Assembly: GCF_004354365.1 (NCBI RefSeq)
Contig: NZ_SJCY01000012.1
Span: 42,297 to 106,296, forward strand
Length of the DNA: 64,000 nucleotides
Reading direction: 5' to 3'
From: Pedobacter changchengzhani
GTDB lineage: Bacteria > Bacteroidota > Bacteroidia > Sphingobacteriales > Sphingobacteriaceae
A program made the translations under genes and the position numbers. The notes under the pieces were generated by a model. The model did no database searches. It was not told where the DNA came from and saw only the letters and a program-made list of their open reading frames with translations. Position 1 is the first letter of the stretch. Every line of letters begins with the position of its first letter. Shown here one piece after another: positions 19,446 to 28,560 of this stretch.

Positions 19446-19620
19446 ATTTTATTGAAAAATTAAGAGAAATTCGGCCTCAAAAAAGACTAAATATCAATCT
19501 GCAAAAATGCTAAAAATTTTATCAAATTAAAAGTGTAATCACTTCTCTAATAGGTGTTATTTTGTCATTTTTCGGGTGCTATTTCTGAGAAATTCCGACG
19601 ATGGTCCCAAACGCAAATTA
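19388..19620. repeat. Direct repeat copy 1: uvrA 5' end plus phospholipase 3' remnant
   Basis: Two blocks, 19388-19462 and about 19529-19620, match 20401-20473 and 20475-20565. By eye the second block has about 11 differences in 91 positions. Between the blocks this copy has roughly 65 extra bases. Part of the block (19557-19620, minus strand) still reads LRLGPSSEFLRNSTRKMTK and a stop, the end of the phospholipase gene. The 418-base gap 19446-19863 otherwise shows only the TA promoter. Confidence 0.85.
19557..19620 (-). pseudogene. 3' remnant of an OMPLA-like phospholipase gene
   Basis: Minus-strand reading gives LRLGPSSEFLRNSTRKMTK and a stop. It matches the last 19 residues of the intact gene at 20502 (LRLGLSSGFLRNRTRKMTK) at 16 positions. 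Similarity ends at about 19620. Confidence 0.8.
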
Positions 19621-19815
19621 CAGCAGAAAGCGATTGCTTTTCACTTCATGCATAAACGTTGAAAAAGAGACAATGGTTTTATGTTTTTGAAAAGAATATT
19701 TCTAAACATTTAAGTGTGGATTTTATAATGATATAGGATTATTACGAATATTTTGATTAAAAATAGAACTTTAAAAGTTTCAAAACGTTTCTATATAGCT
19801 TAACAAAACGATCGA

Positions 19816-19844
19816 ATTGCCATTAGAAATATTTTGTACTTTTG
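19816..19844 (+). promoter_or_regulatory. Promoter of the toxin-antitoxin operon
   Basis: Exact -7 box TACTTTTG at 19837-19844, with ATTG (TTTG-like -33) at 19816-19819 and a 17-base spacer. The ATG follows 19 bases downstream. Confidence 0.5.
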
Positions 19845-19863
19845 ATTTACTAAAATCTGCATT

Positions 19864-20103
19864 ATGAATACTGAATTAAATATACTCAACAAAAAACTCG
19901 AACTCATTCAATGGCTATCAACCGTTGAAGATTCGACGATTTTAGAAAAAATAATGGATTTAAGAAAAACGGAAAATAAAGATTGGTGGGATTCAATTTC
20001 TGAAACTGAAAAAGATTCTGTTGAGCTAGGGTTAAAAGATGCAGAATCAGGAAAATTAAAACCACATTCAAACGCAAGAAAGCTTTATGAAAAATGGTTA
20101 TAG
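19864..20103 (+). CDS. Antitoxin-like protein of a RelE/ParE-type TA module
   Basis: 79 residues, acidic and helical. It has a coil-forming N-terminus (LNKKLELIQWLSTVED) and a C-terminus rich in the pattern typical of antitoxins paired with RelE/ParE toxins in Bacteroidota (KDWWDSISETEKDSVELGLK, then HSNARKLYEKWL). I see no classical DNA-binding fold, but autoregulation is usual. It overlaps the toxin gene by 17 bases in another frame, the normal layout for such pairs. The call rests on size, order and motif similarity. Confidence 0.8.
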   Translation: MNTELNILNKKLELIQWLSTVEDSTILEKIMDLRKTENKDWWDSISETEKDSVELGLKDAESGKLKPHSNARKLYEKWL

Positions 20104-20392
20104 CGTTTTTTGGACTGACTTTGCTCTAAAAGAGTTAGAAAATACTATTGAATATCTTAAAAAAAATTGGACTGATAAAGAATTGCGTAATCTTGCATTG
20201 AAACTTGAAGAGACGCTAATTTTCATTTCTCACAATCCTTACTTATTTCAAGTTTCTGATATTAAAAAGGATATCCGCAGAGTGGTGATCTTAAAACATA
20301 ATACATTGTACTATCGTTTCGTCAAAAATCAGGTAGAAATAATTTCGTTTTTCTCGAACCGACAAAGTCCGCAAAAAAGAAAACTACAGTAA
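20087..20392 (+). CDS. RelE/ParE-family toxin
   Basis: 101 residues, ATG at 20087 within the antitoxin gene's end. ParE/RelE fold marks: FWTDFALKELENTIEYLKKN (first two helices), then NPYLFQVSDIKKDIRRVVIL and a terminal strand NTLYYRFVKNQVEIISFFSN. The family either cleaves mRNA on ribosomes or poisons gyrase, and the sequence does not decide which. It lies inside a cassette flanked by duplicated uvrA/phospholipase junction DNA. Confidence 0.88.
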   Translation: MKNGYSVFWTDFALKELENTIEYLKKNWTDKELRNLALKLEETLIFISHNPYLFQVSDIKKDIRRVVILKHNTLYYRFVKNQVEIISFFSNRQSPQKRKLQ

Positions 20393-20400
20393 ATAAACAC

Positions 20401-20565
20401 TCGCACCATACAATTCTACATTTTTTTGTTCGCCGAGGTCGACAGATTTATTGCTAATATTTATTGAAAAACTAAAAGCATAATCACTTCTCTAATAGAT
20501 GTTATTTTGTCATTTTTCGGGTTCTGTTTCTGAGAAATCCAGATGATAATCCCAAACGCAAATAA
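20401..20565. repeat. Direct repeat copy 2, with uvrA 5' remnant
   Basis: Counterpart of 19388-19620. On the minus strand 20401-20457 still reads ISNKSVDLGEQKNVELYGA, against MSNKSIDLGEQKDVEVYGA in the true uvrA; the start ATG has become ATT. The changes are mostly conservative. The right half overlaps the real 3' end of the phospholipase gene. Confidence 0.85.
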
Positions 20566-21476
20566 CCATAATGATCTTGAAAGTAAATGTTGTAATTATC
20601 TTCTCCATAATACCCAACCGCAGCCATTAAAAATACATTGTTCATAAACGGAAAACTGTAATTAAAATTAACTTCGGCATTAAGTCTTTTGGAAATATTT
20701 ACTAAGTTTTTTGATGGAATTTTATTAATCGCATAAGAAACTTCGGTATTGATGCGCCAAATTTCCTTCTCTGATGTAAAGCTGTCTTTGCCTTTCATCT
20801 TTTTCTCAATTTCTCCATATTTACGTAGCGAAAAATTGTAAAGTAAACGTGTAAAACCATAGCCACGATCGAGGGCAGGCTCATATCTAAAAAACTTATA
20901 CCATTGGAAACCAACTCTTTGATTTATGGAATAATAATCTTGCCCTAAACTATTTGATGTAAAATGCCCGAAACGGTAAGATAGGGTCAAACTATTAGCG
21001 TTAAAATTTCCTGTTTTTGTATTTATAGTTCCGTCAGGATTAATTGCATCTCCATCTTGCCCGTTAGAATGATGCGTAAAAGCCAGTTCGCCATATTTGT
21101 AATTTGTAGGATCAGGATTTAACCTAGCGTAAAAAATACCACCAAACCTGTAACTCGGTGTTCTAACACCGGCAGAAAATTCCTCTCTAACACGTACCGT
21201 ATAATCAGATAATAATGAAAAAGCAACTGGGGATTTATAACTTCCATATAACATGAAAGTACCCGTTAACCGCCCGTTAATAACATATTTTGATGGCGCC
21301 CCGAGTTCGCCCTTCGGAGAAGTGTAAGAAAAATCTGCATTTTCTTTATACACGTTGATGTATTCTTTATTGGCAGATTGCCTGATAATTTGAAGTGAAT
21401 CTTGATCTACATTTTGAGCAACCACAAACTGAGAACATAGACTAAGAAATAAAAGCAAACGTAATTGTATTTTCAT
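20502..21476 (-). CDS. Outer-membrane phospholipase A (OMPLA)-like protein
   Basis: I take the ATG at 21476 (MKIQLRLLLFLSLCSQFVVAQ), which begins a clean signal peptide; an in-frame ATG at 21515 would add 13 polar residues. The active-site stretch is FTHHSNGQDG, matching the His-x-Ser-Asn-Gly core of OMPLA. Alternating beta-strand patterns follow (for example LRLGLSSGFLRN at the end), consistent with a 12-strand barrel. Known members hydrolyse phospholipid acyl chains in the outer membrane when the membrane is perturbed. A truncated copy of its 3' end is at 19557. Confidence 0.87.
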   Translation of the reverse strand: MKIQLRLLLFLSLCSQFVVAQNVDQDSLQIIRQSANKEYINVYKENADFSYTSPKGELGAPSKYVINGRLTGTFMLYGSYKSPVAFSLLSDYTVRVREEFSAGVRTPSYRFGGIFYARLNPDPTNYKYGELAFTHHSNGQDGDAINPDGTINTKTGNFNANSLTLSYRFGHFTSNSLGQDYYSINQRVGFQWYKFFRYEPALDRGYGFTRLLYNFSLRKYGEIEKKMKGKDSFTSEKEIWRINTEVSYAINKIPSKNLVNISKRLNAEVNFNYSFPFMNNVFLMAAVGYYGEDNYNIYFQDHYGYLRLGLSSGFLRNRTRKMTK

Positions 21477-21624
21477 AAAACAATAAACGTTTATTTTTGG
21501 TTGGCGGTTTCGCAATTTAGAGAAACGTGGAATAAATGATATTAAATTTTATATTTGATACGATCAAATGATACTATCACAAACAGTATTCGTGCATTTA
21601 AGGCTCCCTAAATTATAAAAAAAC

Positions 21625-22005
21625 ATGATAGAACTAAAAACCATGTTTCTCACAATTATAACAGAAAACCTAAAAAACAAGGCAGAAGCTGAAATATTAA
21701 GTGGGGTTATAAAAAATGAGTTGGGTGAACTTTGGGAAATCGAAAAGATTGAACCCTATCATAAGTTCAAAAACTCGTATAAAATAGAGCTAAAAATTAC
21801 CTTCATTGAAAAAGAACAACATGAATTAAACAATTTGGCCATAATTTTCACAGATCAACTCCTATCTCCTTGGTTGGTTTATTTTGACCATTTTGAAACA
21901 AGCATAGAATTGATTTACAATAAAGCCGATAACACCCAAAAGAGAAAAATAGAATTTGAGGCGATTAAATGGGGTCATTTACAAATTGTAACAACGGTTT
22001 CTTAA
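21625..22005 (+). CDS. Hypothetical protein, unknown function
   Basis: 126 residues, no signal peptide or membrane segment. The composition is mixed alpha/beta with many Glu and Lys (LTIITENLKNKAEAEILSGV, LTFIEKEQHELNNLAIIFTD). I recognise no domain. It may be an immunity-like or small cytosolic protein, but nothing in the neighbourhood supports this. Frame and coding bias look genuine, and it sits between two convincing genes with 97 bases to marC. Confidence 0.6.
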   Translation: MIELKTMFLTIITENLKNKAEAEILSGVIKNELGELWEIEKIEPYHKFKNSYKIELKITFIEKEQHELNNLAIIFTDQLLSPWLVYFDHFETSIELIYNKADNTQKRKIEFEAIKWGHLQIVTTVS

Positions 22006-22101
22006 ATAAAATGATCACTGCATACCAATATTAAAGTATATTGTTTTTTTAAATAATAATACAACCCATTATTAAGCAACTTAAAAACATTTAAAAATTA
22101 A

Positions 22102-22794
22102 ATGATGTTTAACTTTTATACCCTCATCCACTTTACGTTTGCGGGGTTTATTGCACTTTTTCCTGTAATTAACCCTATTGGCACCGCTTTTATTGTAAGT
22201 CCGTATTTTTCTGGTTTAAATAAGCAAGATAGAATAAGTGCCGTAAAGCGAATTGCATTATATGCATTTAGTATTTGTTTGTTCACGTTGTTAACCGGAC
22301 ATTGGATTTTAGAATTATTTGGCGTAACCATTCCAATTATTCAATTGGCAGGTGGCACCATGATATGCAAAACAGGCTGGGATTTCCTAAGTCCATCGAA
22401 ACAAAACAACATCGACAAAACAATTAATGAAAACGAAGATTTAAGTCATCAATTAGAAAGTAAATTGTTTTATCCAATCACCTTCCCACTTACTACGGGC
22501 GCCGGAACGATATCAGTTCTTTTCACATTAAGTGCACATGGTGCAAGTAAAAATATCAGCCAATATATCATAAACACCAGTGCCATATTAATTGCAGTAA
22601 TTGCAATGTGCTTCTTGGTTTTTATTTGTTATATCAATGCAAACCGATTAATTAAATATTTAGGCTCAGAACGAGAGAAAATAATTAACAACATAATGGC
22701 CTTCTTAATATTTTGTGTGGGTTTACAAATAGCGGTCGAGGGAATTACACAATTAGTTTTGCAAATATCGCGCACGTTACATCCTATTGGCTAA
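22102..22794 (+). CDS. MarC family (UPF0056) integral membrane protein
   Basis: 230 residues with six hydrophobic segments. The family signature is near the N-terminus (GFIALFPVINPIGTAFIV), with LAGGTMICKTGWDFL and FPLTTGAGTISVLFTLSAHG further in. A second Met directly follows the first. MarC proteins were once linked to multidrug resistance in E. coli, but the link was withdrawn and the transport role is unknown. It appears monocistronic with a terminator-like hairpin about 105 bases downstream. Confidence 0.9.
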   Translation: MMFNFYTLIHFTFAGFIALFPVINPIGTAFIVSPYFSGLNKQDRISAVKRIALYAFSICLFTLLTGHWILELFGVTIPIIQLAGGTMICKTGWDFLSPSKQNNIDKTINENEDLSHQLESKLFYPITFPLTTGAGTISVLFTLSAHGASKNISQYIINTSAILIAVIAMCFLVFICYINANRLIKYLGSEREKIINNIMAFLIFCVGLQIAVEGITQLVLQISRTLHPIG

Positions 22795-22900
22795 TTTACG
22801 AGCATAAAACTTTATTGCGCTTAATATTAAGCTGAGGTGGGTTATTAAATGTGATTTAAACTATAAGAATGGTATTTTTTATATACTAGTTAGCGTTAAC

Positions 22901-22926
22901 GATGGAAGCGCCATCCTTTTTTGGCT
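22901..22926 (+). terminator. Terminator-like hairpin downstream of marC
   Basis: GATGG / CCATC stem (22901-22905 with 22911-22915), then CTTTTTT. A second small stem (TTGGC...GCCAA) follows directly. Modest stem, so moderate confidence. Confidence 0.5.
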
Positions 22927-23020
22927 TTTTATGCCAAAAATATAGGCCCCAAACTTTGGAATTAAAGCGCCCAAATCAAATTCTTTAGCTTTTTTAATTA
23001 CCGAACTCAAGTTATTAACC

Positions 23021-24067
23021 TTACCACTCTATCGTTGTTCCATTTTCTGTTGGGTGACCAGTGCACACTAAAACACGCCCACTCGCCAGCTCATCATCGG
23101 TTAATACTTCGTTATAATCCATACGCACACCGCCCTTTGTGCAATATGCAGCGCAGGTGCTACAAACGCCAGATTGGCAACTATATGGGATCTTAATTTT
23201 ATGTTCAAGCGCTACATCTAAAATTCGCTTCGGCCACGGAATATCCAAGTTGTAAGTTTCCCCCTGAAAGTTCAAAATAATTGAATAGGTATTTTTATCT
23301 GTTTCTTTAGCTTCAGACGCGTCATCTTCATCCACCTCATCTTCGGGCAACACAAAAGTTTCTCGCTTAATTTGGCTAATATCGAAACCCATTCCCAATA
23401 GGGTAATTCTGCATAAATCCATATAAATTATGGGTCCACAGGTATAAAATATGGCGTTGTTATTTCCTAACAGTAAGTTTTCCTTTAAAAGTTTAATAAT
23501 GTAAAATTTATTTAACCTAGCGGTGAGCAAGTTTTTACTGTTGCTAAATACCCAAACAATTTTTAACCTATCGGGATATTTTTCTTGCCAATCCACCAAC
23601 TCATCATAAAACAAGGTATTTTCTTTTGATCGATTGCTGTAAACCAATGTAATTTTTGATGTCTTTTCAAGTACCAATGCAGTTTTTAAAATCGAAAACA
23701 ACGGCGTAATGCCAACACCCGCAGCAAATAAAAAAACATCACGCTCTAAATGTTCATCAATTTGATAGCTAAACATCCCTTGCGGTGCTAATGCATTAAG
23801 CACATCGCCTACTGCAGTTTTATGATGCAGCAGACGAGAGATTTCGCCATTTTCTACACGTTTTACCGTAATAGATAGTGGCTCATCTACATCAGGAGAA
23901 CTATTGAAAGAATAAGATCTTCTAATCTCTTTATGCTTGCCTTCAAAAACCAACGATAAAAACTGACCAGCAAGGTATTTGGGGTAATTACCATCAACTG
24001 GCATTAATTGGAGCGTAATATTATCTCCTGGCTGATTAATAATTTTATCGATTTGCAGTTTAAACAT
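23021..24067 (-). CDS. Ferredoxin/flavodoxin-reductase-type oxidoreductase with C-terminal 2Fe-2S domain
   Basis: I prefer the ATG at 24067 (MFKLQIDKIINQPGDNITLQ); 13 hydrophobic codons upstream from 24106 look non-coding. Order of domains: FAD-binding barrel with RRSYSFNSSPD (RxYS motif); NAD(P)-binding domain with FAAGVGITPLFSIL and TCGPIIYMDLC; an acidic linker (PEDEVDEDDASEAKETDK); and a plant-type 2Fe-2S ferredoxin domain with CQSGVCSTC and a distal VLVCTG Cys. The layout matches the PaaE/HmpX type. It passes electrons from NAD(P)H to an unknown acceptor; no paa genes are near. Confidence 0.9.
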   Translation of the reverse strand: MFKLQIDKIINQPGDNITLQLMPVDGNYPKYLAGQFLSLVFEGKHKEIRRSYSFNSSPDVDEPLSITVKRVENGEISRLLHHKTAVGDVLNALAPQGMFSYQIDEHLERDVFLFAAGVGITPLFSILKTALVLEKTSKITLVYSNRSKENTLFYDELVDWQEKYPDRLKIVWVFSNSKNLLTARLNKFYIIKLLKENLLLGNNNAIFYTCGPIIYMDLCRITLLGMGFDISQIKRETFVLPEDEVDEDDASEAKETDKNTYSIILNFQGETYNLDIPWPKRILDVALEHKIKIPYSCQSGVCSTCAAYCTKGGVRMDYNEVLTDDELASGRVLVCTGHPTENGTTIEW

Positions 24068-24210
24068 TTTGAAAAATAAACAACAAAGATAAAAGAACAA
24101 AGACAAAAAGTTAAAAGTCGAAAGTTAAAAGACAAAAATCAGTATTATCATTAAATTAGGTTAATATAATCCACCCAAAAATCTACATGCTCAATAGCCT
24201 CTAAAAATAA

Positions 24211-24414
24211 TTACCTAATAAAAGGAACAATTTCCCCAAAAGGTTTGCTCATTATGCTACCATATAAAGATAGTATGAACAAGAGACAAATTATTATCAA
24301 AAAAATTGGCTTATATCTAAATTCTGTGCCCTTTTTAAGGCAATGCCTATAGTTAAGGTAAGTACCCCCTAAAAAAATGGCTGTAAAAGCCAACATCATG
24401 TAAGTTACGGTCAT
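24211..24414 (-). CDS. Small two-helix membrane protein, unknown
   Basis: 67 residues with two hydrophobic segments (VTYMMLAFTAIFLGGTYLNY and IFLIIICLLFILSLYGSIM) separated by a basic loop (RHCLKKGTEFRYK). No known family. Frame composition and topology look like a real small inner-membrane protein, but no RBS is evident. The gap after it to 24679 holds nothing I can name. Confidence 0.5.
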   Translation of the reverse strand: MTVTYMMLAFTAIFLGGTYLNYRHCLKKGTEFRYKPIFLIIICLLFILSLYGSIMSKPFGEIVPFIR

Positions 24415-24679
24415 TTCGATTGTTGTTTAATAAAAAAAGTTTAATTGGAAAGCATCAGCTTTTGTTCAAACCTATTAAATTTTGGACAAATAATTTTGCC
24501 CAATGTATAAGCGTATAGCTTTCGGTAATATGCGATGCAATTGAGTTTATATTTGCTTTTAAGCTTTTTTTATACATCTTTATTTCAGTTACAAGTATAA
24601 TGGTTCCTTAAAAAGATTGAAATTATCCCCGTATTTGCAATTACATTGATTTTGCCTCTCGAGAATAAAATGTATGAAT

Positions 24680-26317
24680 TTATTTTTTTTTGAATATAAC
24701 AAAACCCGCTAATCCCAATACCACCACGCAAATTGCAAGCAGAGAATAGTTTGTGCTTGTAATTACCTTTGCTTCAATGGCAAACTTTACATTCTTAATT
24801 TTGTGGAGCGCTTTCATGCCAGCGTAGTCGTTTGCTTCATAATCAGTCCCATTTGCCGTTTCAATCACCTGCCAGTTATGGTCGCGACTATTGAAATAAT
24901 AGACATTATCTGCATCCTTAAAAAAGTGATGATACACTACTTCTACTTGTGGGGTATTTGGCATATCGCCGGCACAACCATTAATCACTTCAACAAATGA
25001 GCCTAAATAGGTTAAGGATTCATAATCTGCCGTTATAGGGTAATTTTTGGTTCCATCATGTAGCGCATTATTGAACAAATAAAATGACCCTAATTGTTTT
25101 ACGATCTTACTTGTTAAAGCTTTTTTATTTTCTGATTTCAAATCAAAACGCTCACCAATAAAATAAATAAATTTACCATCTACCAATGCTTTGGGCAAAT
25201 AGCCACTATAACTAGGTATGGCTGGATAAAATTTCGCATTTGCAGAGATATTGATACTTGCAATTTTGTAGTTATCGGTGTTACCCATATAATAAAAATC
25301 TGGTCCTTTAAACAGTTTCCCTTCTACAGCAACCAATTGGTTGGCGCTTATTTTTATTTGTGATGGAAGACTAAAATTATCATCCCAAATTGGGTAGATA
25401 TGATTTTTAAAAAAGGTATAACTCGTTTCGCCCGCCTGTGGCTCTAATAACTTTGCCGAAGAATACGCATATTCTACATCAATAACTTCGCCAGTTAGCG
25501 GGTTTTTACGAGTTGAAGAAGCACCATCTCTTTTTTTTAAAATAAAATTTCCTGTCTGCCAAAGTGGAATTTTTGCATCTAATAATCTCATGGCATTAAA
25601 TCCACTGCTAAAGCCTAGTGCGTATAACTGCTGTGTAATATCTACGAAGTCGCCATCTGTTCTTATGCTAAACATCGTGTTTTTATCTGCTAGATAATCT
25701 TCATTTAAACCAGGCGAACACCCATAGTACACGGTCTCGGCAGGAGATACACCCGGAAGCATTTTTATCTGATATTTTTTAGTGTCGGAAATATCTAGCT
25801 TAACGGCATAAACATTTTTATCATCTTTAACGTAGAAACCATTACTCCACGATTTGACGTTTACAATATTCAACGGCAATTTTGGTAAATCAAATTTTGT
25901 GGTTTTGTTATATGCGTTGCTTATAAAACTCCATTTACCATTAAGTAAAAACAATCTTCCATTTATATTTTTTACCCCTTCGCCTGCATTTAAAATTTTG
26001 TAAAATTTAGCATCGATTCCATCGTACTGCTCATTTTTATTTAAGTTGAATACTCCAGATTTATCTGCAAAAACAAATCCACTTTCATCTTCGCCATACA
26101 ATTTATAGCTCGCTACATCAATACCTTTTAATAACTTATTTTCTTGTTGTACGTAGGTAAAACCATTTTGGTCTTTTTCGGTAAATTGAAAATACATACT
26201 ACCACCTATTGTTACCAATTTAGTTGTTCTAATTGTATGGTAATCATAGCATTCACTCGCTTTTACCAAATTACTGGCAAAAACAGTTAAAAGTATTAAG
26301 ATGATAATTCTCATCAT
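24680..26317 (-). CDS. DKNYY-type repeat protein with C-terminal membrane anchor
   Basis: 545 residues. Signal peptide to about residue 20 (VFASNLVKASEC), a long beta-rich body, and a single C-terminal helix followed by KKK (SLLAICVVVLGLAGFVIFKK). The body repeats the pattern Asp-Lys/Ala-x-x-Val-Tyr/Phe (VKDDKNVYAVK, ADKNTMFSIRTDG, FKDADNVYYFNS), the mark of DKNYY-family repeats, whose function is unknown. The topology predicts an outward-facing domain tethered to the inner membrane. It follows the gene at 26342 after 24 bases, so both probably form one operon. Confidence 0.72.
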   Translation of the reverse strand: MMRIIILILLTVFASNLVKASECYDYHTIRTTKLVTIGGSMYFQFTEKDQNGFTYVQQENKLLKGIDVASYKLYGEDESGFVFADKSGVFNLNKNEQYDGIDAKFYKILNAGEGVKNINGRLFLLNGKWSFISNAYNKTTKFDLPKLPLNIVNVKSWSNGFYVKDDKNVYAVKLDISDTKKYQIKMLPGVSPAETVYYGCSPGLNEDYLADKNTMFSIRTDGDFVDITQQLYALGFSSGFNAMRLLDAKIPLWQTGNFILKKRDGASSTRKNPLTGEVIDVEYAYSSAKLLEPQAGETSYTFFKNHIYPIWDDNFSLPSQIKISANQLVAVEGKLFKGPDFYYMGNTDNYKIASINISANAKFYPAIPSYSGYLPKALVDGKFIYFIGERFDLKSENKKALTSKIVKQLGSFYLFNNALHDGTKNYPITADYESLTYLGSFVEVINGCAGDMPNTPQVEVVYHHFFKDADNVYYFNSRDHNWQVIETANGTDYEANDYAGMKALHKIKNVKFAIEAKVITSTNYSLLAICVVVLGLAGFVIFKKK

Positions 26318-26341
26318 AATTTTTATGTTTAATAGAAAAGG

Positions 26342-27505
26342 CTAAATCACTGTTATGCCCAACAGCGTTAGATAAGACTTTGGTAAATAAATAACGCCAG
26401 TTTTAGGATTGAAACTAAATTCGCTGTTTTCTTTACCTTCAATTTTGAGCCTTATGGTATGCTCTTCTTTGTCTAAGAAAATTTCTACACCTTCTTTAGC
26501 TTCAAAAATATGATTACTAATTTCCTCTGTTTCCTGTAATGCAAAAAGTGTATTTCCGCTTGTTAATTTTTCCGTATAAAAAAATGGTTTAAAAGGCTTT
26601 TTTACAACTACCTCTTTTTTATCTTCTCTGTATCTGCCCGAACTTGGTGGTGCAGCCATTACCGTAGGCGAAAATCCATAATTATCATTAGGAGTTGTGC
26701 TTATATTTTGCTTTAAAATTTTCTTGCATGCTGCTAAAAGCATCTCTTTATTAGCCTTTGCCAAAACAAAAGTTTTAACCAAAACCATTTTACTATTACA
26801 TAAGCTGTGGGTGTTCACCTTATTAAATAAAATATAGTCGAAATTAGGATTCTTATTTATATCATTTAAATTTACCAAAACCACCTCCACTTCTTTAGGA
26901 CCTTCTAGTTTTGTCTCCTCAGGTGCTTTATAAAGCGGAAGGAAATTTTTAAATTCTCCCTTTAGCAATAACTTCAAGGTTTGATCATTGGTTAAAACTG
27001 CGAGGTTTTCTGCAGGATATGGTTCGATTTTAGGTGGCATCGGAACGCCATTCTTGTAAACAGTTGCACTTTTCGACGTATTAAATTTTGGATAAAATTT
27101 GGCAATAATGTACTTACCAACATTTTTAAAGTCTGAATAATCTTCCTTTAGATTAATAATTTTAGCACTTTCTTCACTCAATAAATATCGTTTACCTTTA
27201 TTTACTATCATTGTATAAGGTATATCGTCGATTTTAACTTCATTATTATAAACACTTTCGTAGAATTGTTTCGTATTCGTTTTAGCATCAAAAATAGCAT
27301 CAGGTGTTTCACTAAAATTTTTCAGGTAAATTTGGTTTTTTGCGGCGATAACTTTCGAAGTGTAATAAGTAGGCTTAATAATTTCTGCACCTAAAGTATC
27401 AGTTATACCGTGCTTGCCATTAATTACAAAAGGAAAATATTTTTGCTGGGCCAAAACTACATTGGCGCAGATCGTAATAATCATAAAAGTGATTAGTTTT
27501 TTCAT
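26342..27505 (-). CDS. Secreted hypothetical protein, WG-repeat-like N-terminus
   Basis: 387 residues with a signal peptide (MIITICANVVLAQQ). Just after it comes KYFPFVINGKHGITDTLGAE, resembling one WG-type repeat, which usually occurs in many copies. A charged region in the middle (PAENLAVLTNDQTLKLLLKG) and a Pro/Lys-rich stretch (SGRYREDKKEVVVKKPFKPF) follow. No catalytic motif recognised. It is the first gene of a two-gene minus-strand operon with the DKNYY protein, so the two products may act together at the cell surface; that is inference. Confidence 0.65.
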   Translation of the reverse strand: MKKLITFMIITICANVVLAQQKYFPFVINGKHGITDTLGAEIIKPTYYTSKVIAAKNQIYLKNFSETPDAIFDAKTNTKQFYESVYNNEVKIDDIPYTMIVNKGKRYLLSEESAKIINLKEDYSDFKNVGKYIIAKFYPKFNTSKSATVYKNGVPMPPKIEPYPAENLAVLTNDQTLKLLLKGEFKNFLPLYKAPEETKLEGPKEVEVVLVNLNDINKNPNFDYILFNKVNTHSLCNSKMVLVKTFVLAKANKEMLLAACKKILKQNISTTPNDNYGFSPTVMAAPPSSGRYREDKKEVVVKKPFKPFFYTEKLTSGNTLFALQETEEISNHIFEAKEGVEIFLDKEEHTIRLKIEGKENSEFSFNPKTGVIYLPKSYLTLLGITVI

Positions 27506-27722
27506 TTGATATTTTTTTTACTTCAATTGCTTTTTTAAAAATTTATGCAATGAAGATACATCTATACCGACTTTAAATTTACATTAATTATTATTCGTAA
27601 GTATTTAAGGTTAAACTGTTATCGATGCACTTTTATTCGTTTAACAATTCTGCTACACCAAAAGCCAAGTATTCGTTTGAATAATGTTAAATTTTTTTGG
27701 TTTGAAAATTTACAGCACAAAA

Positions 27723-27750
27723 AAACCGTTCTGATTGCTCAGAACGGTTT
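27723..27750 (-). terminator. Strong rho-independent terminator of the transglycosylase gene
   Basis: Perfect 12-bp stem AAACCGTTCTGA / TCAGAACGGTTT with a TTGC loop (27735-27738). A run of T follows on the minus strand. Confidence 0.92.
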
Positions 27751-27780
27751 TACCAAATGCCTTGTCTTTATCTTAAATTA

Positions 27781-28560
27781 TTATTCGCCGTTATAGGCCA
27801 ATAATACACGCTCTTTTTCGTATCCGTAGCGTACCGGATGTTCTAAAATCTGTTTCATCGAAATTACTTTGTAAACGTAACCACCTGTTTCTCGGTTAAG
27901 TTTCATTTTGTAGTAATTATCCTGATTCTGATTTCTAATTTGCTTGCGCAGTCGGCCATCACCAACATTGTAAGCGGCTGCAACTAATGTCCAGCTTTTT
28001 AAGCCACGGTACATTTCTTTAATATACTTACATGCTGCGATAGTTGATTTACGTAGATTGTAACGCTCATCTAAATTACCGTTTACTTTTAAACCGTAAC
28101 TGCGGGCTGTACCTGGCATAAACTGCCAAATACCTGCTGCACCTTTTGGCGAAACACCAGATTTCATTCCAGATTCGACCAGAGCCAAATACTTAAAATC
28201 GTTCGGAATTCCATGAGCTGCCAAAATGGGCTCGATTACAGGAAACCATTCTGCTGCTTTTTTATGTAAGCGATTTGTGTGGGTGCTCTCGAATGTGTGA
28301 GCAGCAAGAATTTTCTTCATTTTACTTTCCACCCTTTTGTTGCCCAAAGGCAAGGTTTCATCAGCAAAATTTAATTGAGACATTAAAGATTGAGGCTTTA
28401 CCTCTTCTACCTTTATAGTATCAGTTTTTGTTATTGTAGTGTTAAATTTCTCTTCTTTTAAAAGACTTTTTTGTGCTAAGGGCATTTGGTAAGCGAACAC
28501 TTTTGCCACAATTAGTAATGTTGCCACTACCGATAATGGTACGATGTGTTTCTTTAACAT
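27781..28560 (-). CDS. Lytic murein transglycosylase (SLT, family 1 type)
   Basis: The ATG at 28560 is chosen: directly upstream the minus strand reads AAGGAGGAAG, one of the few clear Shine-Dalgarno sequences in this window. An in-frame start at 28602 is less likely. The signal segment is HIVPLSVVATLLIVAKVFA. The SLT fold begins about residue 95, with the catalytic Glu in LALVESGMKSGVSPKGAAG and the family motif GIWQFMPGTARSYGL; AAYNVGDGRL follows. It cleaves peptidoglycan glycan strands to 1,6-anhydro ends. No LysM domains, unlike the longer MltD. Confidence 0.93.
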   Translation of the reverse strand: MLKKHIVPLSVVATLLIVAKVFAYQMPLAQKSLLKEEKFNTTITKTDTIKVEEVKPQSLMSQLNFADETLPLGNKRVESKMKKILAAHTFESTHTNRLHKKAAEWFPVIEPILAAHGIPNDFKYLALVESGMKSGVSPKGAAGIWQFMPGTARSYGLKVNGNLDERYNLRKSTIAACKYIKEMYRGLKSWTLVAAAYNVGDGRLRKQIRNQNQDNYYKMKLNRETGGYVYKVISMKQILEHPVRYGYEKERVLLAYNGE

